DNA of 21,387 bases from Comamonadaceae bacterium (GCA_947461325.1 CANHLD010000011.1:1-21387); one strand, 5' to 3'. Counted from the stretch's first letter, positions 7,892-15,535 are shown. Notes: generated by a model not told the origin, from the letters alone. Made by a program: numbers and translations.

Positions 7892-8656
7892 TCAATGGCC
7901 TTGTTCTTCCAGACTGCCCAAATAGGCTTCTTGCACCCGTGGATTGGCGCGGACTTTTTCTGGGGTGTCAAAAGCAATGATTTCGCCATAAACCAGCACC
8001 GCGATTTTGTCCGCCAGACCAAAAACCACGCCCATGTCATGCTCCACAGTCAGCAGGGTTTTGCCTTGCGTGACTTCTTTGATCAAGTGGATGAAGCGCG
8101 AGGTTTCAGTGGTGCTCATGCCTGCTGTGGGTTCGTCCAAAAGCACCACATTGGCGCCGCCCGCCATGGTGATGCCAATTTCCAAAGCGCGTTGCTCTGC
8201 GTAGGTCAGGTTCATGGCGAGTTCCTGGCTTTTGTGATCCAGGTGTATGCGTTGCATCCACTCATGGGCCAGCGCATTTGCATCGTTGAGTTGGCTGAGA
8301 AAAGACCAAAAACTGTAGCGGTGGCCAAGGTTCCATAAAACAGAGCAGCGCAGGTTTTCAAACACACTCAGCTTTGGAAAGATATTGGTGATTTGAAAAC
8401 TGCGGGACAAACCTTGTCGGTTGATCTCAAAGGGTTTCAATCCGTCAATCCGCTGACCATGCAAATGAATGGAACCACTGCTGGGCGCAAATCGGCCGCT
8501 GATGAGATTGAAAAGTGTGGATTTGCCAGCGCCGTTGGGCCCGATGATGGCCACGCGCTCACCTGGTTGCACGCTCAAATTGACGCCGCGGATGATTTCT
8601 GTTTTGCCGAATTGCTTATGTACGTCGGTCAAAACCAATGATGGACTGGTGCTCAT
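7892..8656 (-). CDS. livG: HAAT/Liv-type ABC transporter ATP-binding protein (LivG-like)
   Basis: This 254-residue cytoplasmic ATPase has a canonical Walker A, GPNGAGKST (39-47), Walker B VLLDEP (171-176) and switch His206 (in VEHDM). The signature is LTYAEQ (150-155), with tyrosine and alanine in place of the two glycines of LSGGQ. The tyrosine is common in LivG proteins (for example LAYGQQ in E. coli), but the alanine is a further departure. The ATG at 8656 has a perfect AGGAGG six bases upstream, lying within the end of livM, and the livM stop overlaps the livG start by four bases. It pairs with LivF to power the LivHM permease. Assignment to the family is firm; the substrate is not. Confidence 0.93.
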   Translation of the reverse strand: MSTSPSLVLTDVHKQFGKTEIIRGVNLSVQPGERVAIIGPNGAGKSTLFNLISGRFAPSSGSIHLHGQRIDGLKPFEINRQGLSRSFQITNIFPKLSVFENLRCSVLWNLGHRYSFWSFLSQLNDANALAHEWMQRIHLDHKSQELAMNLTYAEQRALEIGITMAGGANVVLLDEPTAGMSTTETSRFIHLIKEVTQGKTLLTVEHDMGVVFGLADKIAVLVYGEIIAFDTPEKVRANPRVQEAYLGSLEEQGH

Positions 8657-9939
8657 GACGCACCTCCTGATTGCGAAGCCTGGGCGATATCAGTTTGAAC
8701 CAATTCCCATTTGCTGATGAAGAATTTACGTTGCCAGTCAAACCATAACAATGCCACCACTGTGATTGCAACCACAACGGACCAAGTGACCTTGCTGCCC
8801 GTGTCTAACACCATGCCTGCAAATGCCAATTGGGTGTCCACGGAGGAATTCAGTTGCAAGTGGTAGATCATTTCAATCAATGAACTCGCACCACCCAACA
8901 TCACACATCCTGAAACAAGCAAACCCGCGTAGGCCATATTCAACCGTCTAAAAGCGCCTGCTTTGATGACGCGCAAGTTAGTCATGATGAGCGCGGCAAA
9001 TCCGCCGGGCGCATACACCACCATGAACAAAAAGATAAGTCCCAGGTAAAGCAGCCAGGCTTTGGTTATTTCAGACAGAAGAACGAATGCCAACACCATC
9101 AAAACGCCGCCAAGCACCGGTCCGAAAAAGAATGTGGCACCGCCTAAGAATGTGAACAGCAAATAAGCACCGGAGCGTGAGGGACCCACCACCTCAGCGG
9201 TGACGATTTCAAAATTGAGCGCGCCCAAGCCGCCGGCAATGCCGGCAAAAAATCCGGCGATGATGAAAGCCCGGTAACGAACCATTTGGGTGTTGTAGCC
9301 GACAAACTCCACGCGTTCCGGGTTGTCGCGCACGGCATTCAAAATGCGTCCTAACGGTGTTTGTGTCAACGCGTAAAGCAAGCCGACACTGATGAAGGTG
9401 TAAACCGCAATCAGGTAATACACCTGACGCTGGGGTCCATAGGTGATGCCGAGAAATGCTTGTCCGGCTACGCGGTTGGCAGATACACCAGCTTCACCGC
9501 CGAAAAATTCAGAGAACATGAGTGACATGGCAAACACCAACTCGGCCATACCTAGCGTGATCATGGAGAAGGTCGTTCCGGATTTGCGTGTGGTGACAAA
9601 GCCAAGTAAAACCGCAAACCCCATGCCTGCAATTCCGCCGATCAGAGGTAGCAGTGACACTGGAATAGGAAGCGTGCCCGCCCCCACCGCATTCAATGCG
9701 TGAATAGTGAGGTAACTGCCCATGCCGCTGTAGACCGCATGACCGAAACTCAGCATGCCGCCTTGTCCGAGCAGTACATTATAGGAAAGACAGGCAATGA
9801 TGGCGATGCCCATTTGCGACATCATGGTCATGGACAAATTGCTGGTAAAAACCCAAGGCGCCACGAGCAATACCAAAGCAAAGCCCAGCCATACAAATTT
9901 TTCAAAATAGGAAGCGGACTGAAGGTTTGACTTAAGCAT
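8653..9939 (-). CDS. livM: HAAT/Liv-type ABC transporter permease (LivM-like) with C-terminal extension
   Basis: This inner-membrane permease has 428 residues, clearly longer than usual LivM (roughly 300-350 without N-terminal additions). Several hydrophobic segments are seen, for example about 17-35, 42-58, 95-115, 125-143, 174-192, 222-240, 258-290 and 294-312. Family motifs are SYNVLLGQGGMLSFGHAV (52-69) and the ATPase-contacting loop RDNPERVEFVGYN (204-216) followed by AGIAGGL (232-238). The extra part, from about 330 to 428, adds two likely membrane spans (about 336-352 and 385-400) and a charged tail. GGGGAA lies five bases before the ATG. The gene overlaps livH by eight bases and livG by four, so tight coupling is expected. 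Confidence 0.92.
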   Translation of the reverse strand: MLKSNLQSASYFEKFVWLGFALVLLVAPWVFTSNLSMTMMSQMGIAIIACLSYNVLLGQGGMLSFGHAVYSGMGSYLTIHALNAVGAGTLPIPVSLLPLIGGIAGMGFAVLLGFVTTRKSGTTFSMITLGMAELVFAMSLMFSEFFGGEAGVSANRVAGQAFLGITYGPQRQVYYLIAVYTFISVGLLYALTQTPLGRILNAVRDNPERVEFVGYNTQMVRYRAFIIAGFFAGIAGGLGALNFEIVTAEVVGPSRSGAYLLFTFLGGATFFFGPVLGGVLMVLAFVLLSEITKAWLLYLGLIFLFMVVYAPGGFAALIMTNLRVIKAGAFRRLNMAYAGLLVSGCVMLGGASSLIEMIYHLQLNSSVDTQLAFAGMVLDTGSKVTWSVVVAITVVALLWFDWQRKFFISKWELVQTDIAQASQSGGAS

Positions 9940-10963
9940 CGCGTTTCCCCAGCAAACCTCGGGGGCGGAAGATAAGAATCAGCACCAGCAGTAAATAAGG
10001 CAACACGGGGGCCGCTTGCGAGATGGACAACATGAGCATGGTGTTGTTTTGCGCTTCGACTGACAAAATGAAACCCAAGTCATTGAGCATATTCAAAATG
10101 GAATAGTCAACCGCAACCGCGAAAGTTTGCACCACACCAATCAAGAGTGAAGCTAAAAACGCACCACTCAAAGAGCCAATGCCGCCCACCACGACCACCA
10201 CAAAGATGACCGACCCCACTGTGGCTGCCATGGAGGGTTCAGTGATGAACGTGAATCCGCCGATTACCCCGGCCAAGCCGGCCAAGCCGGTTCCCATGGC
10301 AAACACCAGCATGAAAATGCGCGGTACGTTGTGCCCCAGAGTTTCCACGGTGTGCGGGTGAGTCAAAGCCGCTTGAATGATCAAGCCAGCCCGTGTTCGG
10401 GTCAAGACCCACCACAAACTGACCATCATGCCCAATGCAGTCAACATGATGAATCCCCGCGTAGCTGGGAACGGCGTACAAAGTATGCGCACTGTTGCAT
10501 CTGCCGACTGGCAAGCAGCACCGCCTGCACCTGAAACCAAGGAAAGTCCTGTCGTTGAATGGTTGATCAGTGTGAACAAAGGGCCTTGCAACTCAGCGGG
10601 CGGCAAGAACTCCACAGCCACCCTGCCCCAAACCAACTGAACAATTTCAAGCACGATGTAGGACAAACCGAAAGTCACCAACAGTTCAGACACATGCCCC
10701 ATTTTGTGAACGCGTCTGAGTACTTGGCTTTCGAAAAAAGCACCGGCAGCGCCGGTGAGCACAGGCGCAATCAGCAACGCAGGCCAGAAACCCAGCACAC
10801 CGCTGAGTGTGTAACCGAAATAAGCGCCCAGCATGTAAAAACTGGCGTGGGCGAAATTGAGTACTCCCATCATGCTGAAGATCAGGGTCAAACCTGAACT
10901 CAACATGAAAAGCAGTAAACCGTAGCTCACGCCATTGAGCATGGAGATAAAAAAGAACTCCAT
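9932..10963 (-). CDS. livH: HAAT/Liv-type ABC transporter permease (LivH-like)
   Basis: This 343-residue inner-membrane permease is somewhat longer than E. coli LivH (308). The start region LNGVSYGLLLFMLSSGLTLIFSMMGVLNFAHASFYMLGAY (9-48, cited by ends only: L9 to Y48) is typical of LivH, as is the loop ALTHPHTVETLGHNVPR (near 205-221) that meets the ATPase. A longer loop at about 120-170, between membrane spans, carries Cys151 and Cys162. The ATG at 10963 is preferred over an in-frame TTG at 10969, though neither has a clear ribosome site. A 66-base gap separates it from the binding-protein gene, with no convincing terminator. It forms the translocation channel with LivM. Confidence 0.92.
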   Translation of the reverse strand: MEFFFISMLNGVSYGLLLFMLSSGLTLIFSMMGVLNFAHASFYMLGAYFGYTLSGVLGFWPALLIAPVLTGAAGAFFESQVLRRVHKMGHVSELLVTFGLSYIVLEIVQLVWGRVAVEFLPPAELQGPLFTLINHSTTGLSLVSGAGGAACQSADATVRILCTPFPATRGFIMLTALGMMVSLWWVLTRTRAGLIIQAALTHPHTVETLGHNVPRIFMLVFAMGTGLAGLAGVIGGFTFITEPSMAATVGSVIFVVVVVGGIGSLSGAFLASLLIGVVQTFAVAVDYSILNMLNDLGFILSVEAQNNTMLMLSISQAAPVLPYLLLVLILIFRPRGLLGKRDA

Positions 10964-11029
10964 GTTCAAGCGCGCGCGGCAGGCGTCAAATATGCCCGTG
11001 TATCAGGCAGGTAAAACTTGAAAATCACG

Positions 11030-12256
11030 TCAAGGTAACTTCATCTGGCAGCTGGTGGGCGTGCTGGAAACATAAGGCTCGAAAGTCTTGACAGAGGCCA
11101 AGGTCATGCCTGTGTTCTCCGGGCTATAGGGGTTCTTTTTGTCGGCTTTTTGCCAGACGGATATGTAGAGGGTTTGTTGCAGTTGATGGTCAAACTTGCG
11201 CATCTCCATGTCACCGTTGAACCCTTTGAATTTGAAGCCGTGCATGCTGGCCGCTACTTTGACCGGGTCGGTCGATTTGGCCTGAGCCATGGCTGCAGTG
11301 AGCAGGTCGAAAATACTGATCATGGAACCGGTGTACAGATCGTCATTAAACTTGGCTTTGAAACCGTCACGGTACTTGGCCATAGGGCCGGTCATGTTGT
11401 AGTGCGCATAAGAAACTTGGTAGACACGGCCTGCCGCACTTTGTCCCAACGCTGTTGGTGTGCCTGTGACGCCGGTGTAGTAGGTGAAGAACCTGCCTGT
11501 GTAACCACCTTCATTGGCTGCTTTAACGAGCAAGGCCAAATCTGAACCCCAGTTACCGGTGATGACCGAATCAGCGCCGGAGGCCTTGATTTTGGCAATG
11601 TAGGGTGCAAAGTCGCGCACTTGCGCGAGTGGGTGCAAATCTTCGCCGACGAATTGCACATCAGGGCGTTTGCGGCCAATGGTTTCTTTGGCGTATTTGG
11701 CCACCTGTTGACCATGGGAGTAATTTTGATTCAGCAGGTAAATCTTTTTCACATCGGGCAATTCTTTGATGAAGGAACTCATGGCCTCCATCTTCATGGA
11801 GGTGTCAGCATCAAAGCGAAAATGCCAGTAACTGCATTTGCTGTTGGTCAGGTCCGGATCAACCGCAGAATGGTTCAGGAAAACAATTTCCTTGCCTGGA
11901 TTTCTGTCATTGTGTTTATTGACGGCATCCACAAGAGCGCCGGCCACAGATGAGCCGTTACCTTGAGTGATGTAACGCACCCCTTGGTCCATGGCGGATT
12001 TGAGCTGGTTCAAACTCTCGGCAGGACTGAGTTTGTTATCGAGTCCGATGATTTCAAACTTGACACCAGCCACATTGTTTTTGTTGTATTCCTCAGCCAA
12101 ATATTGCAAGCTTTTGAGTTGGTTGGAGCCCACAGGTGCCATTAAGCCAGACAAGGGGTCTATCCAAGCAATTTTGACGGTCTCGCCTTTTTGGGCGGAA
12201 GCCACCAAACTCAAACCACTCAATACCAACGCTATACCTACTTTGCGAAACAGCAT
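11030..12256 (-). CDS. Periplasmic substrate-binding protein of the Liv-type transporter
   Basis: This 408-residue, type I periplasmic binding protein is exported and then matured. Residues 1-21 form a signal peptide (Arg4/Lys5, a hydrophobic core, then VASA before a probable cleavage ahead of Gln22). The mature chain begins with VKIAWIDPLSGLMAPVG, the usual first strand of this fold, and continues with the ligand-site regions GNGSSVAGA and NHSAVDPDLT. In the second lobe, where E. coli LIV-binding protein has an acidic residue holding the ligand ammonium, I see YYTGVTG with no acid (alignment by eye). The ATG at 12256 was chosen over one at 12274 because GAGGAG sits six bases upstream and the signal peptide starts there. 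The ligand may be a carboxylate rather than an amino acid; this is inferred. Confidence 0.9.
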   Translation of the reverse strand: MLFRKVGIALVLSGLSLVASAQKGETVKIAWIDPLSGLMAPVGSNQLKSLQYLAEEYNKNNVAGVKFEIIGLDNKLSPAESLNQLKSAMDQGVRYITQGNGSSVAGALVDAVNKHNDRNPGKEIVFLNHSAVDPDLTNSKCSYWHFRFDADTSMKMEAMSSFIKELPDVKKIYLLNQNYSHGQQVAKYAKETIGRKRPDVQFVGEDLHPLAQVRDFAPYIAKIKASGADSVITGNWGSDLALLVKAANEGGYTGRFFTYYTGVTGTPTALGQSAAGRVYQVSYAHYNMTGPMAKYRDGFKAKFNDDLYTGSMISIFDLLTAAMAQAKSTDPVKVAASMHGFKFKGFNGDMEMRKFDHQLQQTLYISVWQKADKKNPYSPENTGMTLASVKTFEPYVSSTPTSCQMKLP

Positions 12257-12262
12257 TCTTTT

Positions 12263-12268
12263 CTCCTC
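12263..12268 (-). promoter_or_regulatory. Ribosome binding site deciding the binding-protein start
   Basis: GAGGAG on the minus strand, six bases before the ATG at 12256, fixes the start. The longer reading from 12274 would place this site inside the coding region and add six charged residues before the signal peptide. Confidence 0.85.
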
Positions 12269-12300
12269 ATGCATAGAACATCAAGCCTAACGTTTTTTTC

Positions 12301-12328
12301 GGGTTGACCCTGCTAGGGTAAGCCCTAG
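12301..12328. promoter_or_regulatory. Tandem GGGT-N3-CCCT boxes, possible operator upstream of the binding-protein gene
   Basis: GGGTTGACCCT (12301-12311) and GGGTAAGCCCT (12316-12326) are two copies of the same inverted-repeat plan, 15 bases start to start. The second is extended to CTAGGG-TAAG-CCCTAG (12313-12328). They occupy the 93-base gap between the ligase and binding-protein genes, the widest gap in the window. No U-run follows on the minus strand, so a terminator is unlikely. The binding factor is unknown. Confidence 0.45.
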
Positions 12329-12349
12329 AGAATAAAAACCATCAGTATT

Positions 12350-13975
12350 TCAGGACGGTAACTTGTAACCGGCTAACTGCTCGCGCAATTTGGTTTTCAG
12401 CATTTTGCCTGTGGCGCCCAAAGGAATGGCGTCCACAAACACCACATCATCTGGAATTTGCCACTTGGCGATTTTGCCTTCATAAAACTTTAGCAATTCA
12501 TCACGGGCAACCTGCGTGCCGGGCTTTTTGACCACGACCACAATAGGTCTTTCATCCCATTTGGGGTGTGCCATGCCGATACACGCGGCCATGAGCACAT
12601 CTGAGTGCGCCATGGCGATGTTTTCAACGTCGATGGAACTGATCCATTCGCCGCCCGATTTGATGACGTCTTTGCTGCGATCCGTGATTTGCAAAAAACC
12701 GTCAGGGTCCACGGTGGCAACGTCACCGGTGGGGAACCAACCGTCGACCAAAGGTGAACTGCCTTCTTGCTTGAAATATTCTCTGATGACCCACGGCCCT
12801 TTGACCAGCAAATCGCCATAGGCTTTGCCGTCGTTGGGTTGTTCTTTACCTTGGTCGTCTACGATCTTGAAATCCACGCCAAAAATAGCGCGGCCTTGCT
12901 TCAAACGGATTTTCATTTTTTCATCCGCAGGCAAATCCATGTGTTTGTTTTTTAAGGTACACAAAGTGCCCAGAGGACTGAGTTCTGTCATGCCCCAGGC
13001 ATGCAGCACTTCAACGCCGTATTCATCGTTAAAGGCTTGGATCATGGCTGGTGGACACGCTGAACCGCCGATGACTGTTCGCGTCAGGTAATTGAAGCGC
13101 AAGCCCCCGGCTTTCAAATGCCCCAATAACATTTGCCAGACGGTGGGCACGCCTGCAGCCAGAGTAACTTTTTCGCTCTCAAGCAGTTCATAAACTGATT
13201 TGCCGTCAAGAGCCGCACCGGGAAACACCAGTTTCGCGCCGACCATGGCTGCGCTGTATGGCAAGCCCCAAGCGTTCACGTGGAACATGGGAACCACGGG
13301 CAAAATACTGTCACGCGCGGACAAACACATCACATCCGGCAACGCACATGCATACGCATGCAACATTGTTGAACGGTGGCTGTACAGAGCAGCCTTGGGG
13401 TTACCGGTCGTTCCACTGGTGTAGCACATGCATGAAGCCGTGTTTTCATCCAATGCAGGCCATTGGTATTGCGTCGACTGCTTTCCCATCCAGGCTTCGT
13501 AACTGACTAAACCGGTGACGCCAGCATCCGCAGGCAATTTGTCTGCATCGCACAAGGCCACCCAGCGCTTAACTGTCGGACAGTCTTGGTGGATTTTTTG
13601 AACAATTGGCAAAAAAGTCATGTCAAAGCAAAGGACTGTGTCCTCTGCGTGGTTGACGATCCAAGTGATTTGCTCGGGATGTAAGCGCGGGTTCAAGGTG
13701 TGTAAGACACGGCCGCTGCCGCTGACACCGAAATACAGTTCCAAATGTCTGTAGCCATTCCACGCTAGGGTAGCGACACGGTCGCCCTGACCGATCTTCC
13801 AGCCGTCGAGTGCGTTTGCAACCTGCCTTGCGCGCGAAGCAATGGTGGACCAGTCGCTTCTATGGATGTCGCCTTCTACTCTGCGTGAAATCACCTCGGT
13901 GTCGCCATGGTGTTTCTCGGCAAACTCAATCATGTCCGATATCAACAAGGTCTGTTGTTGCATCAATCCCAGCAT
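12350..13975 (-). CDS. Fatty-acid--CoA ligase, medium-chain AlkK-like type
   Basis: This 541-residue adenylate-forming enzyme would activate a carboxylic acid to its acyl-CoA with ATP in the cytoplasm. Motifs are YTSGTTGNPK (185-194, the AMP/phosphate loop), HAWGMTELSPLG (A5 region), DGWFPTGDVATVDPDGFLQITDRSKD (cited by ends: D-G-W to S-K-D, the hinge region) and GATGKMLKTKLR with the catalytic C-terminal lysine. Length and the loop followed by ALYSHRS resemble the AlkK group of medium-chain ligases. A far longer reading from 14314 exists, but the ATG at 13975 has AAAGGAGA five bases upstream. It is transcribed away from selO and leads the transporter block, so it most likely activates the imported substrate. 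Chain length is inferred, not read. Confidence 0.92.
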   Translation of the reverse strand: MLGLMQQQTLLISDMIEFAEKHHGDTEVISRRVEGDIHRSDWSTIASRARQVANALDGWKIGQGDRVATLAWNGYRHLELYFGVSGSGRVLHTLNPRLHPEQITWIVNHAEDTVLCFDMTFLPIVQKIHQDCPTVKRWVALCDADKLPADAGVTGLVSYEAWMGKQSTQYQWPALDENTASCMCYTSGTTGNPKAALYSHRSTMLHAYACALPDVMCLSARDSILPVVPMFHVNAWGLPYSAAMVGAKLVFPGAALDGKSVYELLESEKVTLAAGVPTVWQMLLGHLKAGGLRFNYLTRTVIGGSACPPAMIQAFNDEYGVEVLHAWGMTELSPLGTLCTLKNKHMDLPADEKMKIRLKQGRAIFGVDFKIVDDQGKEQPNDGKAYGDLLVKGPWVIREYFKQEGSSPLVDGWFPTGDVATVDPDGFLQITDRSKDVIKSGGEWISSIDVENIAMAHSDVLMAACIGMAHPKWDERPIVVVVKKPGTQVARDELLKFYEGKIAKWQIPDDVVFVDAIPLGATGKMLKTKLREQLAGYKLPS

Positions 13976-13980
13976 GGGAA

Positions 13981-13988
13981 TCTCCTTT
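13981..13988 (-). promoter_or_regulatory. Ribosome binding site deciding the ligase start
   Basis: AAAGGAGA on the minus strand is five bases before the ATG at 13975. It rules against the open frame that extends 113 codons further upstream, antisense to the start of selO. Confidence 0.88.
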
Positions 13989-14020
13989 GTAATGGCACTA
14001 CCGTGCGCGTTGTTTGGCGT

Positions 14021-14032
14021 ATTGTGCACAAT
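14021..14032. promoter_or_regulatory. Perfect 12-base palindrome in the divergent ligase/selO gap
   Basis: ATTGTGCACAAT is a perfect palindrome in the 63-base region between the divergent ligase and selO genes, seven bases before the selO ATG. It could bind a dimeric regulator serving either gene. A 12-base palindrome can also arise by chance. I see no clear -35/-10 pair for either gene in this gap. Confidence 0.3.
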
Positions 14033-14038
14033 TGTCAT

Positions 14039-15535
14039 ATGCAGGAATTGATCAAACAGAGCTTTACCTTGGAATGGCACCACCCCTTTGACGCATTGGG
14101 GACTGTGTATTTCACGCCAGTTCAGCCCACGCCCTTGGCGAATGTGCATTGGGTAGCCAAAAACCTCTCGCTGGCACAGGATTTGGGCTGGCCTGAGGGT
14201 GAATGGGACAGCGAATTGATGCTTCAAGTATTGGCTGGCAATGCTGTGTGGCCGGGAAGTCAGCCGTTTGCCACTGTCTACAGCGGTCACCAGTTCGGTG
14301 TTTGGGCAGGCCAATTAGGTGACGGGCGCGCCTTGTCACTGGGCAATATTCAGACGGCATCTGGCCAACAGGAATTTCAGCTCAAGGGGGCTGGTCAAAC
14401 GCCCTACTCTCGCATGGGCGATGGTCGTGCGGTATTGCGCTCGAGCATCAGAGAATTTTTATGCAGTGAAGCGATGCATGGTTTGGGTATCCCCACCACG
14501 CGTGCCTTGGGTTTGGTCGGCTCACCTGACCGTGTTCTGCGTGAAGAGATTGAAACAGCTGCGGTGGTGACGCGCGTCGCACCGAGTTTTTTGCGATTCG
14601 GTCACATTCAGCATTTCGCCGCGAATGGAGACACAGTTTCGTTGAAAAAACTGGTGGATCATTTAATCCATCAGCATTTTGACCACTTGATCCCAACCCC
14701 GCCGGGTGCGCTGAGGTACACGGCGGTGCTAGAAGAGATCACCCGATTGACGGCATCGTTGATGGCGAAATGGCAGGCTGTCGGTTTTTGCCACGGCGTG
14801 ATGAACACGGACAACATGAGTTTGCTGGGATTGACGATTGACTACGGGCCGTTTCAATTTTTAGATGGTTTTGACCCAGCACACATATGCAACCATTCCG
14901 ACCATCAGGGTCGTTACGCCTACGCCCGGCAACCACAAATCGCCTATTGGAATTTGTTTTGTTTGGGTCAGGCTCTGTTGCCATTGATTGAAGATCAAGA
15001 CATGGCTTTGGCAGCTTTGGAAACCTACAAAACCCTTTACCCGGCTTTGGCTGATCAAGCTTTTGCCGCCAAACTGGGACTGCCACAAGTGCAGACCGAT
15101 GACCACACTTTGATTGAACAATTGTTGAAAGTCCTCGCCGCAGAGAAAACCGACTTCACTATTTTTTGGCGTCGATTAAGTCATGCAGTAGCCCTTAAAG
15201 ATTTGGCGAACCCCGCGCAAACCTTTGCCCCTGTCAGAGACATGTTCATCGATGCGACTCAGTGGGACGCCTGGTTACCCGGATATATTCAAAGGCTCAA
15301 GGATGTAGACCTGAGCCAAGCGGGCATTGCCATGCTGACAACCAACCCCAAATTCGTGTTGCGCAACCACTTGGGTGAGCAGGTGATACAACAAGCGAAA
15401 ATGGGCGACTTCAGTGGCATTGATCAATTGTTGCAAGTGCTCTCTTCACCATTTGATGAACACCCTGCGTTTGAACATTTCGCCGCTTTTCCGCCCGACT
15501 GGGCTTCTTCCATTTCCATCAGTTGTTCCTCATGA
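14039..15535 (+). CDS. selO: Protein adenylyltransferase SelO (YdiU/UPF0061 family)
   Basis: SelO is a pseudokinase-fold enzyme known to attach AMP to protein hydroxyl groups and linked to redox homeostasis. The 498-residue length fits bacterial members. Family motifs include GDGRALSLG (94-102), QLKGAGQTPYSRMGDGRAVL (114-133), HGVMNTDNMS (252-261) with the metal/catalytic Asp258-Asn259, DYGPF (268-272, the DFG equivalent) and NPKFVLRN (436-443). It ends in SCSS, placing Cys496 at the antepenultimate position that is selenocysteine in many eukaryotic homologues. The frame is open upstream to 13907, but those residues do not look like SelO and overlap the ligase. The ATG at 14039 lacks a ribosome site, so the exact start is less sure. 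It overlaps msrB by four bases. Confidence 0.93.
   Translation: MQELIKQSFTLEWHHPFDALGTVYFTPVQPTPLANVHWVAKNLSLAQDLGWPEGEWDSELMLQVLAGNAVWPGSQPFATVYSGHQFGVWAGQLGDGRALSLGNIQTASGQQEFQLKGAGQTPYSRMGDGRAVLRSSIREFLCSEAMHGLGIPTTRALGLVGSPDRVLREEIETAAVVTRVAPSFLRFGHIQHFAANGDTVSLKKLVDHLIHQHFDHLIPTPPGALRYTAVLEEITRLTASLMAKWQAVGFCHGVMNTDNMSLLGLTIDYGPFQFLDGFDPAHICNHSDHQGRYAYARQPQIAYWNLFCLGQALLPLIEDQDMALAALETYKTLYPALADQAFAAKLGLPQVQTDDHTLIEQLLKVLAAEKTDFTIFWRRLSHAVALKDLANPAQTFAPVRDMFIDATQWDAWLPGYIQRLKDVDLSQAGIAMLTTNPKFVLRNHLGEQVIQQAKMGDFSGIDQLLQVLSSPFDEHPAFEHFAAFPPDWASSISISCSS

Noticed and set aside
10261..10300. Short direct repeat of GGCCAAGCC units in livH
   Set aside because: It encodes the small-residue GLAGLAG stretch of a membrane helix and needs no other explanation.
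10964..11029. Possible terminator or promoter between binding protein and livH
   Set aside because: GC-rich stretches are present but no stem followed by a U-run and no credible -35/-10 pair could be found.
13907..14038. Upstream extension of selO by 44 residues
   Set aside because: These residues do not resemble SelO and overlap the ligase coding region; the family-like sequence begins at about the ATG at 14039.
13976..14314. N-terminal extension of the ligase by 113 residues
   Set aside because: The extension shows no adenylate-enzyme features, runs antisense to the start of selO, and the internal ATG at 13975 has a strong ribosome site.
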